Assembly: GCA_964036315.1 (NCBI GenBank)
Contig: OZ038500.1
Span: forward strand, 61,784,102-61,848,101
Source: Acanthosepion esculentum
Lineage: Eukaryota > Mollusca > Cephalopoda > Sepiida > Sepiidae
Direction of reading: 5' to 3'
Length of the DNA stretch: 64,000 bases
Position numbers and translations under genes: made by a program. Shown here piece after piece: positions 12,101 through 26,230 of this stretch. The stretch's first letter is position 1, and each line of letters opens with the position of its first letter. The notes under the pieces were generated by a model. That model had not been told where the DNA came from, made no database searches, and saw only the letters and a list, made by a program, of their open reading frames with translations.

Positions 12101-14563
12101 TGTGTTGTCCCAAGTCCTTTCAGCCACTTCTTTAGCCATTGCTCATAGTGTGTTGTCCCAAGTCCTTTCAGCCACTTCTTTAGCCATTGTTCATAGTGTA
12201 TTGTCCCAAGTGCTTTCAGCCACTTCTTTAGCCATTGTTCATAGTGTATTGTCCCAAGTGCTTTCAGCCACTTCTTTAGCCATTGTTCATAGTGTATTGT
12301 CCCAAGTGCTTTCAGCCACTTCTTTAGCCATTGTCCATAGTGTGTTGTCCCAAGTCCTTTCAGCCACTTCTTTAGCCATTGTTCATAGTGTATTGTCCCA
12401 AGTGCTTTCAGCCACTTCTTTAGCCATTGTCCATAGTGTATTGTCCCAAGTGCTTTCAGCCACTTCTTTAGCCATTGTCCATAGTGTATTGTCCCAAGTG
12501 CTTTCAGCCACTTCTTTAGCCATTGTCCATAGTGTGTTGTCCCAAGTGCTTTCAGCCACTTCTTTAGCCATTGCTCATAGTGTGTTGTCCCAAGTGCTTT
12601 CAGCCACTTCTTTAGCCATTGTCCATAGTGTGTTGTCCCAAGTGCTTTCAGCCACTTCTTTAGCCATTGCTCATAGTGTGTTGTCCCAAGTGCTTTCAGC
12701 CACTTCTTTAGCCATTGTCCATAGTGTGTTGTCCCAAGTGCTTTCAGCCACTTCTTTAGCCATTGCTCATAGTGTGTTGTCCCAAGTGCTTTCAGCCACT
12801 TCTTTAGCCATTGCTCATAGTGTGTTGTCCCAAGTGCTTTCAGCCACTTCTTTAGCCATTGTCCATAGTGTGTTGTCCCAAGTGCTTTCAGCCACTTCTT
12901 TAGCCATTGCTCATAGTGTGTTGTCCCAAGTGCTTTCAGCCACTTCTTTAGCCATTGCTCATAGTGTGTTGTCCCAAGTCCTTTCAGCCACTTCTTTAGC
13001 CATTGTCCATAGTGTATTGTCCCAAGTGCTTTCAGCCACTTTTTTAGCCATTGCCCATAGTGTATTGTCCCAAGTGCTTTCAGCCACTTCTTTAGCCATT
13101 GTCCATAGTGTATTGTCCCAAGTGCTTTCAGCCACTTCTTTAGCCATTGTCCATAGTGTGTTGTCCTAAGTGCTTTCAGCCACTTCTTTAGCCATTGCTC
13201 ATAGTGTGTTGTCCCAAGTGCTTTCAGCCACTTCTTTAGCCATTGCTCATAGTGTGTTGTCCCAAGTCCTTTCAGCCACTTCTTTAGCCATTGTCCATAG
13301 TGTATTGTCCCAAGTGCTTTCAGCCACTTCTTTAGCCATTGCCCATAGTGTATTGTCCCAAGTGCTTTCAGCCACTTTTTTAGCCATTGCCCATAGTGTG
13401 TTGTCCCAAGTGCTTTCAGCCACTTCTTTAGCCATTGTCCATTTCTTTTCATACTTGTCTGTTTGAGATGTAGTGCATGATGCCTATATAGTAGTAGTGT
13501 TTATTCTGAGCTCCATGAAAGAAAATGTGGGTGGAATTTGGGTTGGGGGTCATGATGTTGACTGGCTATTTAGTTTTCATCACTCTTGGTACATCTTTTC
13601 AGGGGACATAGCATCCTCTGCACTATCCTATGGTTGACACCCAAACACGTTGAAACTTTTGGATTGGACCTTCTGGCATGAATGCCAATCAGTATAGTAT
13701 GCTGTTTCCAAATTTCTGGCGGAGAGAATTACATAATGATTCTCTTTTCTCACAGACGGTGCCCAACTGACCCTACTATACTGTGCAGTCAACAAAATCA
13801 AAAACAAAAAAGCACAGGTGTGCGAAATTAAAAATATAAAATGATGACAATTTACCCATCGCATCCTGTATGAACCAGCACAAAAAAAAAAAGATACTAA
13901 AGTTAAAAATGAAAAGTTTTTTTCAAAGCTTTTATTTTAGTTTTAATTTCAAGCTAATAGATTAAATTTAATATTTCCAATAATCAAAATACTTTGGTGT
14001 TATTTTAAAACTAATTTAAATTGACTGGAAAGAATTTTTTTTTATTGCTAAAATAGCTGATTAGCACCCCCCTTTTTTTCCAGTTGTCTTTCATCACAAT
14101 ATATTTTTCTTTATTAAAAAAAAAATCTTCCAAAACTAAAATATAGTTTTCTGAAACTAAGAAATATTAGTTGATTTAAAGTATAATTAATCTGATTTGA
14201 AACAAATATCATTTACTTTAAGTTTAAAATACTGCAGAAATTCATTTTTTATCCCAACAGTGGCAGTGCTGAGATGTTTAACAAGATGACAGATATAATA
14301 TTGTTCTATAGAGACTCTCTATAAAACATAATTGAAGAAAATGAGGTGAACACCTTTTTTATTGATTTTTTTGTAAGTACTCAGTAATTTAATGTTATAT
14401 TGAATTTTAGAAATTTGTGTACATACATATGAATACTGTAATAGGTAATGGGGGGTGCTTATTTGCGGTTTATAATGTGATTATTCCAATTTAAGTCATT
14501 TTTCAACCTAAGTCAATATCTGGAACCAATTAATAAACATTGGGTAAGGTGTGTGTGTGTGTG

Positions 14564-14609
<46 letters not shown>

Positions 14610-14768
14610 GGAAGAGGTCATAGTAGTTCCAACAAGAAAAAAGTGGGTATATTAAAAAGAAGAGGAAAAATGTAAACATTTTGGGTTGTAATGTGGATTT
14701 TTTTTTTAAAGCATATTTTTTTTTTAAATTCACATTACAACCAAAAACATTTGCTGTTCTTCTTTTTA

Positions 14769-14827
<59 letters not shown>

Positions 14828-17800
14828 GTAAAGAAATAATCCTTAATCATGGCAAACAACTAGCCTGAAAATGTAAAAATTATGTTGTTTATGAAATCTT
14901 TTGTCATTTTGGAGATTGTATCACTAACAATCAACATTAAATATGTATTTTCAATTTAATCTATTTCAATTTAAAAAAAAAAAAAATTTTATTTTCATTT
15001 TTCCATGAATTTACTAAATTATAATAGATGTCCTATCTGGTTATTCATATATCTCCTCTAAAAGTTCTCAATGAATTTCAATGACAGTTTACGAAAGGGT
15101 GGACTATGGAGGAAGGAAAAATGATTAAATTCTGAAGTAGATAGAAGACATTTTTTACAATTGAGAGATATTTTATACATTAAGAAAGTGAGAAACAGTG
15201 AAAAAATACAGTAAAAAAAATGAATTTACAGTCATCATCCATACATCTTATATCAACTGATTTTCATTATTATTCATTGCATTCAAGTTTTTACTTCAGC
15301 CAATTGAGTGAATATTTTTGTTTTATTTTTTACTGCTTATCTTTGTGAGTTATGTATATTTGTCACCCTTCTAGATTTTACATAGTGTGATGGGTAAATT
15401 GTCACCATTTTAGATTCCTTTTTTTAAAGCCAAAACATATTTTAGAATGTAAGAATAATTTTTTTCTTTGTGACTATTTTAATTTTTTTTTGATAATTTT
15501 TTCCAGATACAAGTCCTACTACTTAACTCATATCTGAGGGGAAGAGATGGATACCATCCTCTTCCAAGGATATTTGCACATAAGTGAATGCAATGAATGA
15601 GACTAAAATCTGAACTCAGCTCCAATTTCTCATTGTGAGCCACTATACATTACACCACCTACACTGCCTTACTTTCACCAACAAATTTCAACAGATGCTA
15701 TATATCCACTCATGTTAACCAGATTGTCCATACAAAATCTCCACAAGTTCTCAATGAATTTTAGTTGAAGGGTTAGTCAAAGAGTAACTGTTTGAGAGGA
15801 GCAAAGAAAATTATTTATGGTTAACGTTTTTTTTTTCTTCTCTTTTATTCATTGAAATATTTCATATCTTTTCATAAATTTAGTCTCATCAAAAAGTATA
15901 CTGAAAAAACTGAAACTTAGTTATCTACTCTGGATTGTAATTGTGAACCCACTTAAAATTTCTCCTTGTTGTCATCATCCTCCTCAGATTACAATTTTCA
16001 TCAACAACTTTGAACATATTCCTCCACATTGATCTGTTTTGTCCATATATTCTCAATGAATGTCAATGACATTTTGTGGAAAGGTGGGTTTGGGTTTATT
16101 TTGTTTGACAGCATATCAACAACAACAGGTTATTTAATGCCAACAGGATTTTCAGGATACAGTGATCCCCCGCTAATTCACAGTTCTATCACGGATTCAC
16201 AACTTCGTGGATTTTTAAAACATATATATATGGAAAATATATCGTGGAGATATATGAACACCTAAAATTTTTCATTAAACCCATTAAAATATAAATAATA
16301 AATATTATTTCCGAGTTTAGGAACAACAAGCATAGAATTGCAAAAAAAACATATACAGGGGTATTTGAACTTGTAACTCCCATGACAAAAAGAAAAAAAA
16401 ACATCTAGAATGCGATGTGCATATAGTACCCACGTATCCTGTTAAGAAAACGCAAAGCGTACCATCTCGGTGACGAAGTGCGTTGTAAGACGGGCTGTGA
16501 TTGGTGCAATGGAGAGAAATGACAAATCACAGCTTTCTATTTTGTAATCTGGCCTGTGATTGGTGCTTTGACCGATGCTCAGTTCCGCAGCATCTTCCCT
16601 TGTCTCTCTCTCGTGGCCATTTCGCTTCAATCTTTCTCGCCGAGCGGTTTGCTGTACTACTTTACACTGTGCTGTGTGTGATTTTTTTTTTTTCTGTGCA
16701 TTGAACTTTGCATTTTCATCCCCTGCAATGGCTCCCAAGTGTGCTGCTTCTTCCAAGGCTGGTACTGAGCCTAAACGCAAACGAAGAATGATGACGATTG
16801 CTGAGAAGGTGAAGGAAGAAAGAACTTTCACTGCCGAAGCCCGCCATTTTAGCGTGAACGAATCCGCCATCCGCTAGATCAATAAGGACGAGGCTAACAT
16901 TAGGAAGACGGCTGCCATCACCTTTAATAAGTCGGCGAAGAGAGTGGTTATGGCTCGTAATAAGACTATTATCCGTATGGAAGCTGCTTTGGCCATATAA
17001 GAACATAGCCTTGGATACGAACATCATCCAAACAAAGGCTAGGAGCCTGTACGAGACTTTCGTCGCTAACGAACCTGAGGACAACAGTGGCGACCACAAA
17101 GAAGAGGAAGAAGACTAAGACGACATAGGAAATCCACAACCAGAGACATCCAATGATTCACAATCTAAAAAACGTCCTTTTTCTGCTAGCAAAGGATGGT
17201 TTGCTAAGTTTCAGAAACACTTCATCCTAAGAAGCGTTCCCCTGCATGGCGAGGCTGCTTCTGCTGACACGAGCGCTACTGAAACCTACATGAATGAAAC
17301 TTTCAAGAAGATTATCTCCGAAGGTGGATATAAGCCCGAACAAGTTTTTAATATGAACGAAAAGGGCTTGTTTTGGAAAAGAATGCCATCGCGAACTTTC
17401 CTGTGCAATAAGGAAGCAAAAGCCTCTGGATTTAAAGTGTAGCGGACCGTGCGGGTGAAGATGTGAAGAGATATCAGAAGGTTAAAATTTCCTGCTGGCC
17501 GGTCCAGCTACATGAGAATGTCGGACTTTAATTAAGCCCAAAGAAGACAAAGAAAACAAACAAGACCGATATACATTGGTAAACAAATATATATTAATAA
17601 CAAAACAAATTAAACAAAGACATGGACTGTTACATAGAGTTTGTATGGAGAAATTATGTGTGTGTGTGTTGTAAGTGTTTATACATATGCGTATTGTTCT
17701 TAGCGCGTTCCCAGAATTTGGGAACCGCTGTATCTGTGAGAGGTCACATATTGGTGTAAGTGGAAAAAGAAAGATTTTACCTCGTCTCCGCGTGAGGTAG

Positions 17801-20800
17801 CGGCCCGAGGCCTAAGTCGGAAAAAAGAGAGAGAGAGAGAGAGAAGGGTCATCCAGTATTTATAGCCAGGGGAGAGAGACCCCTTTTGAAGGATTAAAGA
17901 ACTGAGGAGGAGGAGCTAACTGCGACAAAAGCATACAATGAATCGTGTGACCCTCATGACGTGTGACAATGCTGCAGGATTTTTGTTAAAGCCAGGACTT
18001 ATTTACAAGTCTAAAAACCCAAGGGCTTTAAAAATCAAAGACAAGAATCTGCTACCCGTACATTGGATGCACAATCCAAAGGTGTGGATAACGAAGATGA
18101 TGACCTTCTCCTGGTTCCACCAGTGTTTTATCCCGCAAGTCAAGGTGTATTTATTTGAGAAGGGCTCGCCATTCGAAATCCTTCTCCTTATGGATAACGC
18201 TGGTGGCCACGCAACTGATCTGTTACATGAGGGCATTCAGATTGAGTTCCTGCCACCCAACTCTACATTGCTTATTCAGCCAATGGACCAGGGGGTTATC
18301 AGGGCGTTCAAGGCTCTATACACGAGGAATGTCCTGGCAGACCTTGTTGCTTCTGTGGATGCCGCCCAAGAAGACTAAGACAAAAATTTTAACTTGAAGG
18401 CATACTGGCAGCAGTACCCAATTGCTACGTGCCCCCCAAAATATCCAGAAGGCATTGCAAGAAGTGAAGCCTGCCACCATTATTGCGAGCTGGAAGAATT
18501 TGTGGCCCGAGGCTATTTATGACAAGGGATTTACACCTGTCAAAATCCAACACTCCGCAGTACAGAAAGCTTTGCAGTTGGCTGCAATCATTGGAGGTGA
18601 CAGCTTTGCAGACATGACCACAGGAGACATCAATGAGTTATCAGACTGCCACTTCCAGCAACTAACCAACGTAGACCTCAAAGACTTGACGAAGTCGGTC
18701 AGTGAAGAAGAAATGCAGCAAGAAACGGAAGAAGTGTTATTGCTTAACTGTTGTCCTTGTTATTAATAGAGTACTGTAATGGGTGGGGGTTGTTAACAGT
18801 ACAGGGAGGGTTTTAAAAGTCCAAATACACGTTAAATAAATACTGTAAATATAACGTCCCTACTTCGTGGAAATTCAGTTATTGCGGCCGGTCACAGAAC
18901 CAATCTACCGCAATAAATGAGGGAATACTGTATGTTTGTATGAATAGAATACATATTCTTTGTAAAAAAAAATTGGTCTGTAGATCAGGCTTCATTGAAG
19001 TATTTTTGGAAAGAGGGTTTTTATCAACAGCCAAATGTATTACTGGTAATATCTTTTTTTTTTTTAAGAATGTATTACTGGTATTTTTACTATAAACATC
19101 TATTTTTGAAATTTTATAGTTTGAAATTTTATAGTTTGAAAATATAAATATTTGTATACTTTCATAGTTTCCCAGTTTAGAGGTTAACTAGTTACCCACA
19201 ACTGGGACCCTAACAGGTGCTACCACCCCATGGAAAGGTGGGCCAAAGAATAATTGATGATATTTTAGTGAGGAAACAAGACATTCCCCATTAAGAGAGA
19301 TTTCATATTTGTTGTAGCATACCTATGGACAATAATGGGTAGGTCCCCATTCACATAAATACAGCAGTAAATACTGTATATATTGGTCTGCAGTTGGAGA
19401 TTTGTCTCCAGCTGTGCTGGTCAAACTCTCTGCATCCAGGCAGGGAGGATCCCCAGATGAGACTATGTCGAAGGGCAGAGACTCGTCTCGGGGAAACAGC
19501 TACCTGACCCCATTTTATACAGTCTACAGGGAATTTTGGCTGAGCATACAGGCTCGGATACCCCACATTAAATTCGGTTTTGTGCCATATCTGACCGCGT
19601 GGGGTGGTTGGTAGATATCCTGTAGTTGAAGATTCATTGTGGAATTCACTTGACTCACTTCTAGCAGTTGACTACTTCTTTTACGCGCTGCTGGCGAATC
19701 TTATATGTGGTGTTCTTGTCCTAAGTATTATCGTTCATTACCAACCTTCATGTGATTATTCTATTCAGTAACCTTCCCTAGGTTACAATATTAATACAAA
19801 ATAATAAAAAATATATTAAAAATCTAAAGTTATTTACTCTGTACAATATTTATAAATTCCTCCACTTCATCAACAGATTCTTGTGTTTATACACTTTAAT
19901 GTATTTACTTATGTTTGTTATTGGTGGTCTGTCTCTGAGAAACGGTTATAACAAGCTTTTGTCACGGTGTAGTCCAAACCAGATTGTTCAGTTTTGAACG
20001 ACAAGAGCATTGGCAGTAGCATGCACTTTCTGAATTCTTTCAACTTTCCTTTAGGCATTACAAATTTCAATTTAATAAGAACTCCGAACTTACCTGACAC
20101 TGGTATGGAACAAGTCCAAATGTACTGAATCTTTCCCTGTTTTCTCGAGCATCACGGATTATCTCTACACCATTAAATTGAGCATTCTCAATACAGCCAT
20201 AGAAATTGTAGCGAACAGTCACACCTGGCTTCGTGAAAGTTGGAATGCCTCCCACAAAGAGCTAAAAGATATAAATAATCCTGACTATAAAATTGTCAGA
20301 TAATTTAAAAAAAAAAAATAAATAAATAAATAAATTTCGCATCTTCAGCTCTTCACTAGGGTACCTAGACTTTTTGAATTTAAAAACAGTGCTAGACTAG
20401 CATCTGGAGCTCATCAATTTACAGCTGAGCCGACTAGATGCCACTATAAATTTTATGCTAACAGTTTCTTCTCTCACATGTCGAACTCCCTTCCGGCTCC
20501 TTTAAGCCTTTATCATCGTGTATGTGACTTCATTTGCTGTACAAAGTGTTTATCCTGCCACTGAAGGTGACTGATCCCTGAACAATAGTGTATTTCGATT
20601 TCATAGTTGTGTTGTCATATCTTGCTATGGCAACAGAAAACAACTGAGTGAAATTGATAAGGATAATGCAATTAATAGGCCTTGAAAAAGAATGCAGTAG
20701 AATGGGAAGTAATATTAATAATGCAATGTGCAAAAGGTTAATCTCCAAAAATTTAAATGCAATGTTGATCTCTATCTACTGCCCTCTTCATTACTCTTTT

Positions 20801-23800
20801 CTCTTGTCACTCATTAGTAATGTTTCTGTTCCTAATTCTCTGCACCCAGTAACCCTTTGTGTCTTAGTGGCTTTCTGCTTCACTTGGGGTGAAATCAATC
20901 AATATATATATATATGTATATATATATTAAATTTACTAATTTAAAAATATGGTTCCATTGCTACACAGGAATTACCATGTTTCAAAAACAGAAGCTAAAA
21001 ATTTCAAATTCAATTATAGAATTAAATTAAAGTTCCTAGTTCTGCTTCATTTTCAAGCAAATTTTGGAACAACATATTTTGAATTTTACCGGGTTTTTTT
21101 AAGAACATACAGCTATATAGCTATTCTTTGCCAACATTGTCAAAAATTTTCATAATTAAACCCCCCCCAAAAAAACTGAGAAATGAAAAATATACATATT
21201 TATATTTGATATTTAATAATAATTTTTAAATTTTTTTTAAGTAAATCTATTATATTTGTTTTAAAAGATGTATAGTCTATTAGTAATTAAAATTAAGAAT
21301 AATATTTTAAAATTGTAGTTCAATACAATGTATTCATATACAAACCCTTTTAGAAAAAAATCTTTGTGTATAAAAGTACAAATTTAAAATTTGAAACAAA
21401 AGTACCGAAAACTTTTTGTCATTGAAAAAGTCCAGACGACATGCGTTGAACAGATGTCATCATTCATTTGAAAAGGCATCCCTTCCTTGACTCATATTTT
21501 GATACAATAGTTGTCAGTGAAAATGAATACCCTACCGTCCCTTGTTAAAATGATTGGATTTCCCCATATCCTTAGAAACTAATATGAATGTATGTGCTTA
21601 TAAAACTCAGTAAATTTCAAAATAAGTTATTCCAAAATTCGCTTGAAAATGTAACAGAAACAGGGACTTTAATTCTATAATTGAATCTGAAGTTTTTAGC
21701 TTCTGTTTTTGAAACATGGTAATTCCTGTGTAGCGATGGAACCATATTTTTAAATTAGTAAATTTATAATATTTATGCTCTGTAGATTTGCATTGAGCAC
21801 CGTTTTGTAAAAATAAAAATATTAATAAGAACACCGTATTACTGTTCTTTCTCTTTATTATAATATATTATATATATATATATATATATATCCCCAGACA
21901 TACAAATGTGTATACACATGCAAATATGTGTGTATTTATCAATAAGTGTTATCACAACTTAATTATTGAATTTTCAGTTTGTATTGTTTGCACAATCTGA
22001 AATCTTAACCCACTTGGCATCAGTTTAAACAGAAACATTTTTTTTTCAGCATATTTAACTTTAATTATAAGATTTAATTTAGGAAAGTGAAAATTTAGCA
22101 GAAACACATTGAAAATTTTTCACAAGTAATCAAGAAAATGAAAACCTTAAAACAAAATGGTCACAATATACAAAAAAAAGAAAAAGGTATCAATTTAACC
22201 CATGTTCTCCTGGCATCAGTTTACTCTTCGTTTTTCTATAGATTTAAACTTTAATTATAAACTATAATTTGGAAAAGCGAAAATTTCTGAAATTAATACA
22301 AGTTGAGAATCCTTTATCCAAGGAAGTGCTTCGGTTTGCAGATTTTTTCAGATTTTGGAATACAGGCTATTTAATTTGTATATAGCATCTATAAAATGGG
22401 GCAACTTGGAAACCTAACCCAAGAATAAACACACATCCTGGAGGTAATTTTATATTATCAGATGCTTTATTTCCACATACCTTTCAATATTTAATGTAAT
22501 GCCTTCTCTTAAATTTCTGTACCCAAGCTGCTGACTATTCACTTATCTTCAATATTCTGTTCATCATGTTTGATTGAAGTTTTACTGAAACTGTCAATGC
22601 ATACATTAACAAATTTTCTTAGTTGAGAAATATCTTTTAATTGTCAGTTATTTTCATATGTACAAGGTTGTAATGAATTGTTCTCCACATTAGCTTGACA
22701 CCACTAGTTTTCCATATTTGAACCTGATATTGTTTAATGTTTGGTTATATTGTAAAGTCATATATCATAAAGGTCTATACTCAAGTAATAGTTTTTGTCT
22801 AAGGGAGACAATAGTCCCCCTCTTCATATAATTAGACGACATGAACAGTGACACTAATGTTAAGAGAATCTATTTTCATAAACGAAACTTCTAGTTCTGG
22901 GTCATTTAGATAAAAGACTTCAAAAAGCTTTGATGTGATCAGATGATCATGCAAGTGGAGGTCTTTTATCCAGGTATTCATATTCATTGGTTAGTACCAA
23001 AATTAAGCGAGTTGGCTGGCAAAGTCAGTTGTTGTAGAAATCTGCTTCAGAGCATCTGTTTACTACCAGTCGCTTACCTGACATGTAAACTATACCACAA
23101 AAACCCAGCAACTACTGACTGAAGTTATTTTGAAGTATTTCTAACTTCTTGCTAGTAAGCCTTTGTCTTTTCCCTTTTTAGCCATTGAATTTTATTAAAA
23201 TAAAACCTTTTTTAGTTTATTATAAAACATCATTGGTCTTCTTGTGTTCTCTTTGTCTTATCTCTTTTGCCGCACATGTGACACTAACAAGCTCAAATTC
23301 AACATTTTTTTTTTTAATCATTTCATCCCAAACAAGGTGATAAAGCCACTAAGGTACAAGGGGTTACTGAGAGTGAAAGAATCGGAGAAAAAACATTATT
23401 GAGGATAAAGGACAACAAAAGAATCCATGGAGACAGAAGATGATGATTGACGTTGCATTTAAATTTTTGAAGATCATAGTTTACAGGAAATCAAAATCCA
23501 AGAAGAAATTTCCACAATCAAGAAGTGCAAGAAACTACTAGAATAGAACTTATGGTTACAACTAGTAATTTAAACAAAAAAATGATGAGACCTAACTACT
23601 AATCTAGTATTGTTCTTCAATTTTTCATGTCAAGGTGCCAAAGAGGAACACTCAACAAAATTATTAGGAAACTACTCAAATCAAGTATGACTGACATCAA
23701 TTAACTGCATTTTTAGACATTGACCTTCAGTTAAACAGAAATGGCAGGAGGTGAAGATCCTTTCAGTTATCCAACAAAAATGCATCTACATATGTATTTA

Positions 23801-25970
23801 CATTCATAAGAAATAAAAAAGAAAATACCTTGCTGTCAAGATCTAAACGAAAGAAGTCACCAGCAGCATCTCCGACCGTCTCCAGGCGATCCACAGTGAG
23901 AATAATGTTTTTCCCCTTTCGCCGAATCAGAACATCATGCCATTGATGATCATCTAACATGCTCCCACCAACAAGTGTTGTCCCACCTCGGACTAAACGA
24001 GTTGAGCCTGTAATAAATTCAGATATAATGGGTTTTTTATTGTAGCTTTTTTTTTAAATCAATTTATTCTCCAGAATTTTATTTAAACCTCAAATGGATT
24101 TCCCACCAATTTCTTTTTTTTTTCCTTACACATGTCCCCTAAATGGGAAACCATTGTTTTGCTTATGCTTCATCACATGATCTCTTGCGAATGCTAATTC
24201 TATACCTAAACAGTTCGAAACAGCCTGATGTACTAATGGCCATTTACTTATACTTCATTGGCAATCACAAAATATTGCTGATAATGTACAATAGTACATT
24301 CCACTTACAACATTGTTTCGCTTTAGAAAAACATCGTCGCTTTAGAAATGCCCTATCCACTGCATCTGCCAGAGCCTTAGAAAGCCCTGCACAAACCACT
24401 GTTCGTCGTGTTAGAAATGCCAGCTCCACCGCGTCTGCCAGAGCCTTAGTCTTATTCATTATTGAAAGTTTAGTGAAAGAAAGGTTGCTGTGAATGTTTA
24501 CATTTTCTCAGCTGAGATTACATGAATATTTGATTTCATTGATATGGAATTATTCTTTGAATAGGCAATTTATTATGAAGTTATGCCAGTAATATATAAG
24601 GTAGAAATGGTTTTATTACTTTTATTATCAGTTTATTTGATAATGTGAATCTTTTCATGTATGTTACTGGTTATCACATTGAGGTTAGCCGACTGACAAA
24701 CGAACATTACTCAGAATTTAAGGTTTCTTTTTAAGGATTGTCGTATAAGTTGACCCCCAATTTTTAAGAGTGATTTTGGGGATTTAACAGTCATCTTATA
24801 CGTAGAAATATACAATACTGGAAACTCTTTAGGAATGATACATGTGATATCAAAAAGGAAGATAAAGAAACAAATCCAGTTATTCAATAAAATATTTATG
24901 CTGGATAAGGAAAGCATTGTAAACAAGGGTCAAGAGATCAAATGACCAAATTTAGCTTACCCAGATCAATGTGTAGATAAAGGTATCCTCTTTTCAACTC
25001 CAGAGCTAAATAGTCCCCTTGGTTACCATCTGTGTAAAAAAGAATACCATTTGGTTTGTTGGTTTTAAAATGGATCCTTAGTTGGTCCTCCGTAGAGTGT
25101 ATAGCCACAGGTAAATTGCTGATGTCATAACTGATGTGAGCATTTCCATCAAAGTACGCAATATCAGAATCTAAAATGAGGAAAAAAAAAAAAAAGATTA
25201 CATATTTGATCTTGTTTTACAATGAAATAAAAGCAAGAAGTTTCAAATAAGTTTTCATCCTTTTTCAACTAAATCAATTCTTAAAAATAAGCAAAGCGGT
25301 ATATGTCGCAATTGTATATGTTACAAATAAACATTTTTTTTTTTTTATTACTACTTACTGAATAAAAAAAAAAAAGAAAAAACCCCCCAAAAAAAAAAAC
25401 CAGGGAGGGAGTTTATGTTCAAAAGGTACTATTCGGGCTTTGTTTGACAGTAAGTCCTACGTGGTCAGCAGTTAGGCAGGTCAGATACAATGACTGTTCC
25501 CTAGAGGGGATGCAGGTTTGAATCCTGCCAGGAGGCATTTTTTTCAGACAAGATTTCTTGAATATTCAGGCTAGTAGATGTAGTTGGATAAAAAAAAAAA
25601 TACTGTTTAATTAACAAACAGAGCTTCTACTTGAATGAGTATCCATCAAAAATCTCACATAGTCTTTTGAACATGAGTAGAGATTTATCACTTGTTTCCT
25701 GTTTAGGACCGAGTTTCCAGTTCCTTCTAGATTCTACATTTCTAATCTCTCAGCCTAAACTCTAAAATTTTACTATTTATTTCTGCACCCCACCTCAACA
25801 GGAGTACATAAGTTTGTTAATGATCTAGGTCATACTTTTCACTGGTCTTTTGGTTTCCTATTTAGATTGAGTTTTCGGTTCCTTCTAAAGTCTTTTCATT
25901 CTCTTTCACTCCATGTAGCCCCTTGTGTTTTAGTGGCATTATCACCTTGTTTGGAGTGAATTGATTTATC

Positions 25971-26002
<32 letters not shown>

Positions 26003-26178
26003 CACACACACAATATTATGAGACAACTGCATAATTGTCTAGGTGTCCACCTGAAACTAAATTATGGAAAGTATTGTTTTTCGTGTGTGTGTGTGTGTGG
26101 ACAAAGGAATCAACATTGGCTGTCAACTTGATGTTTCAATGTGATCTTTATACTTAGTACCACTACTGCTTTAGTGTG

Positions 26179-26230
<52 letters not shown>

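Larger units (their letters stand above)
16161..18930 (+). mobile_element. Tigger (pogo-type) DNA transposon, 2.77 kb including a solo LTR
   Basis: The left end CAGTGATCCCCCGCTAATTC and the right end (reverse complement CAGTATTCCCTCATTTATTG) are inverted repeats. Both are flanked by TA (16159-16160 and 18931-18932), the target of pogo/Tigger elements. The interior encodes a broken Tigger transposase. The 5' leader has two copies of tgtgattggtgc (16495 and 16555), CCAAT-box-like on the reverse strand, possibly the old promoter. A solo LTR (17438-17927) interrupts it. Confidence 0.9.
16100..19245 (+). repeat. Interspersed repeat R1, copy 2, split by Tigger
   Basis: The left part 16100-16160 (ggttatttaatgccaacagg) and right part 18933-19245 (ccaaatgtattactggtaat ... 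ctgggaccctaacaggtgct) continue the R1 order seen at 3735 and 46090. The Tigger element 16161-18930 sits between them. Confidence 0.65.
7303..20093 (-). other. Intron 6 of the CNTNAP-like gene (12.8 kb)
   Basis: Largest visible intron. It holds SINE and Helitron nesting (8095-8985), a foldback element (9125-9406), LINE and mariner relics, the 48-bp minisatellite, (AT)n hairpins, and the Tigger/solo LTR nest. The stretches 7800-8090, 13870-14560 and 14830-15400 are AT-rich with nothing recognised. Confidence 0.8.
20262..23828 (-). other. Intron 5 of the CNTNAP-like gene
   Basis: Contains a LINE tail (20740-20895), a long inverted repeat (20933-21772), a Tigger/MER2-like fragment (22304-22490) and a reversed LINE end (23306-23640). 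The stretches 21890-22300 and 22500-23300 are AT-rich with nothing recognised. Confidence 0.75.

Noticed and set aside
11386..13452. Open frames of 217, 387 and 491 residues on both strands
   Set aside because: They are read-through of the 48-bp minisatellite, whose unit is divisible by 3 and lacks stops. No start context, splice sites or homology.
14530..14859. 109-residue minus frame rich in Tyr/Ile
   Set aside because: Translation of (AT)n tracts and a hairpin.
16729..18766. Domesticated Tigger-derived host gene
   Set aside because: Multiple stops, frameshifts and an LTR interrupt it, and the element ends are still present, so it is an ordinary dead transposon.
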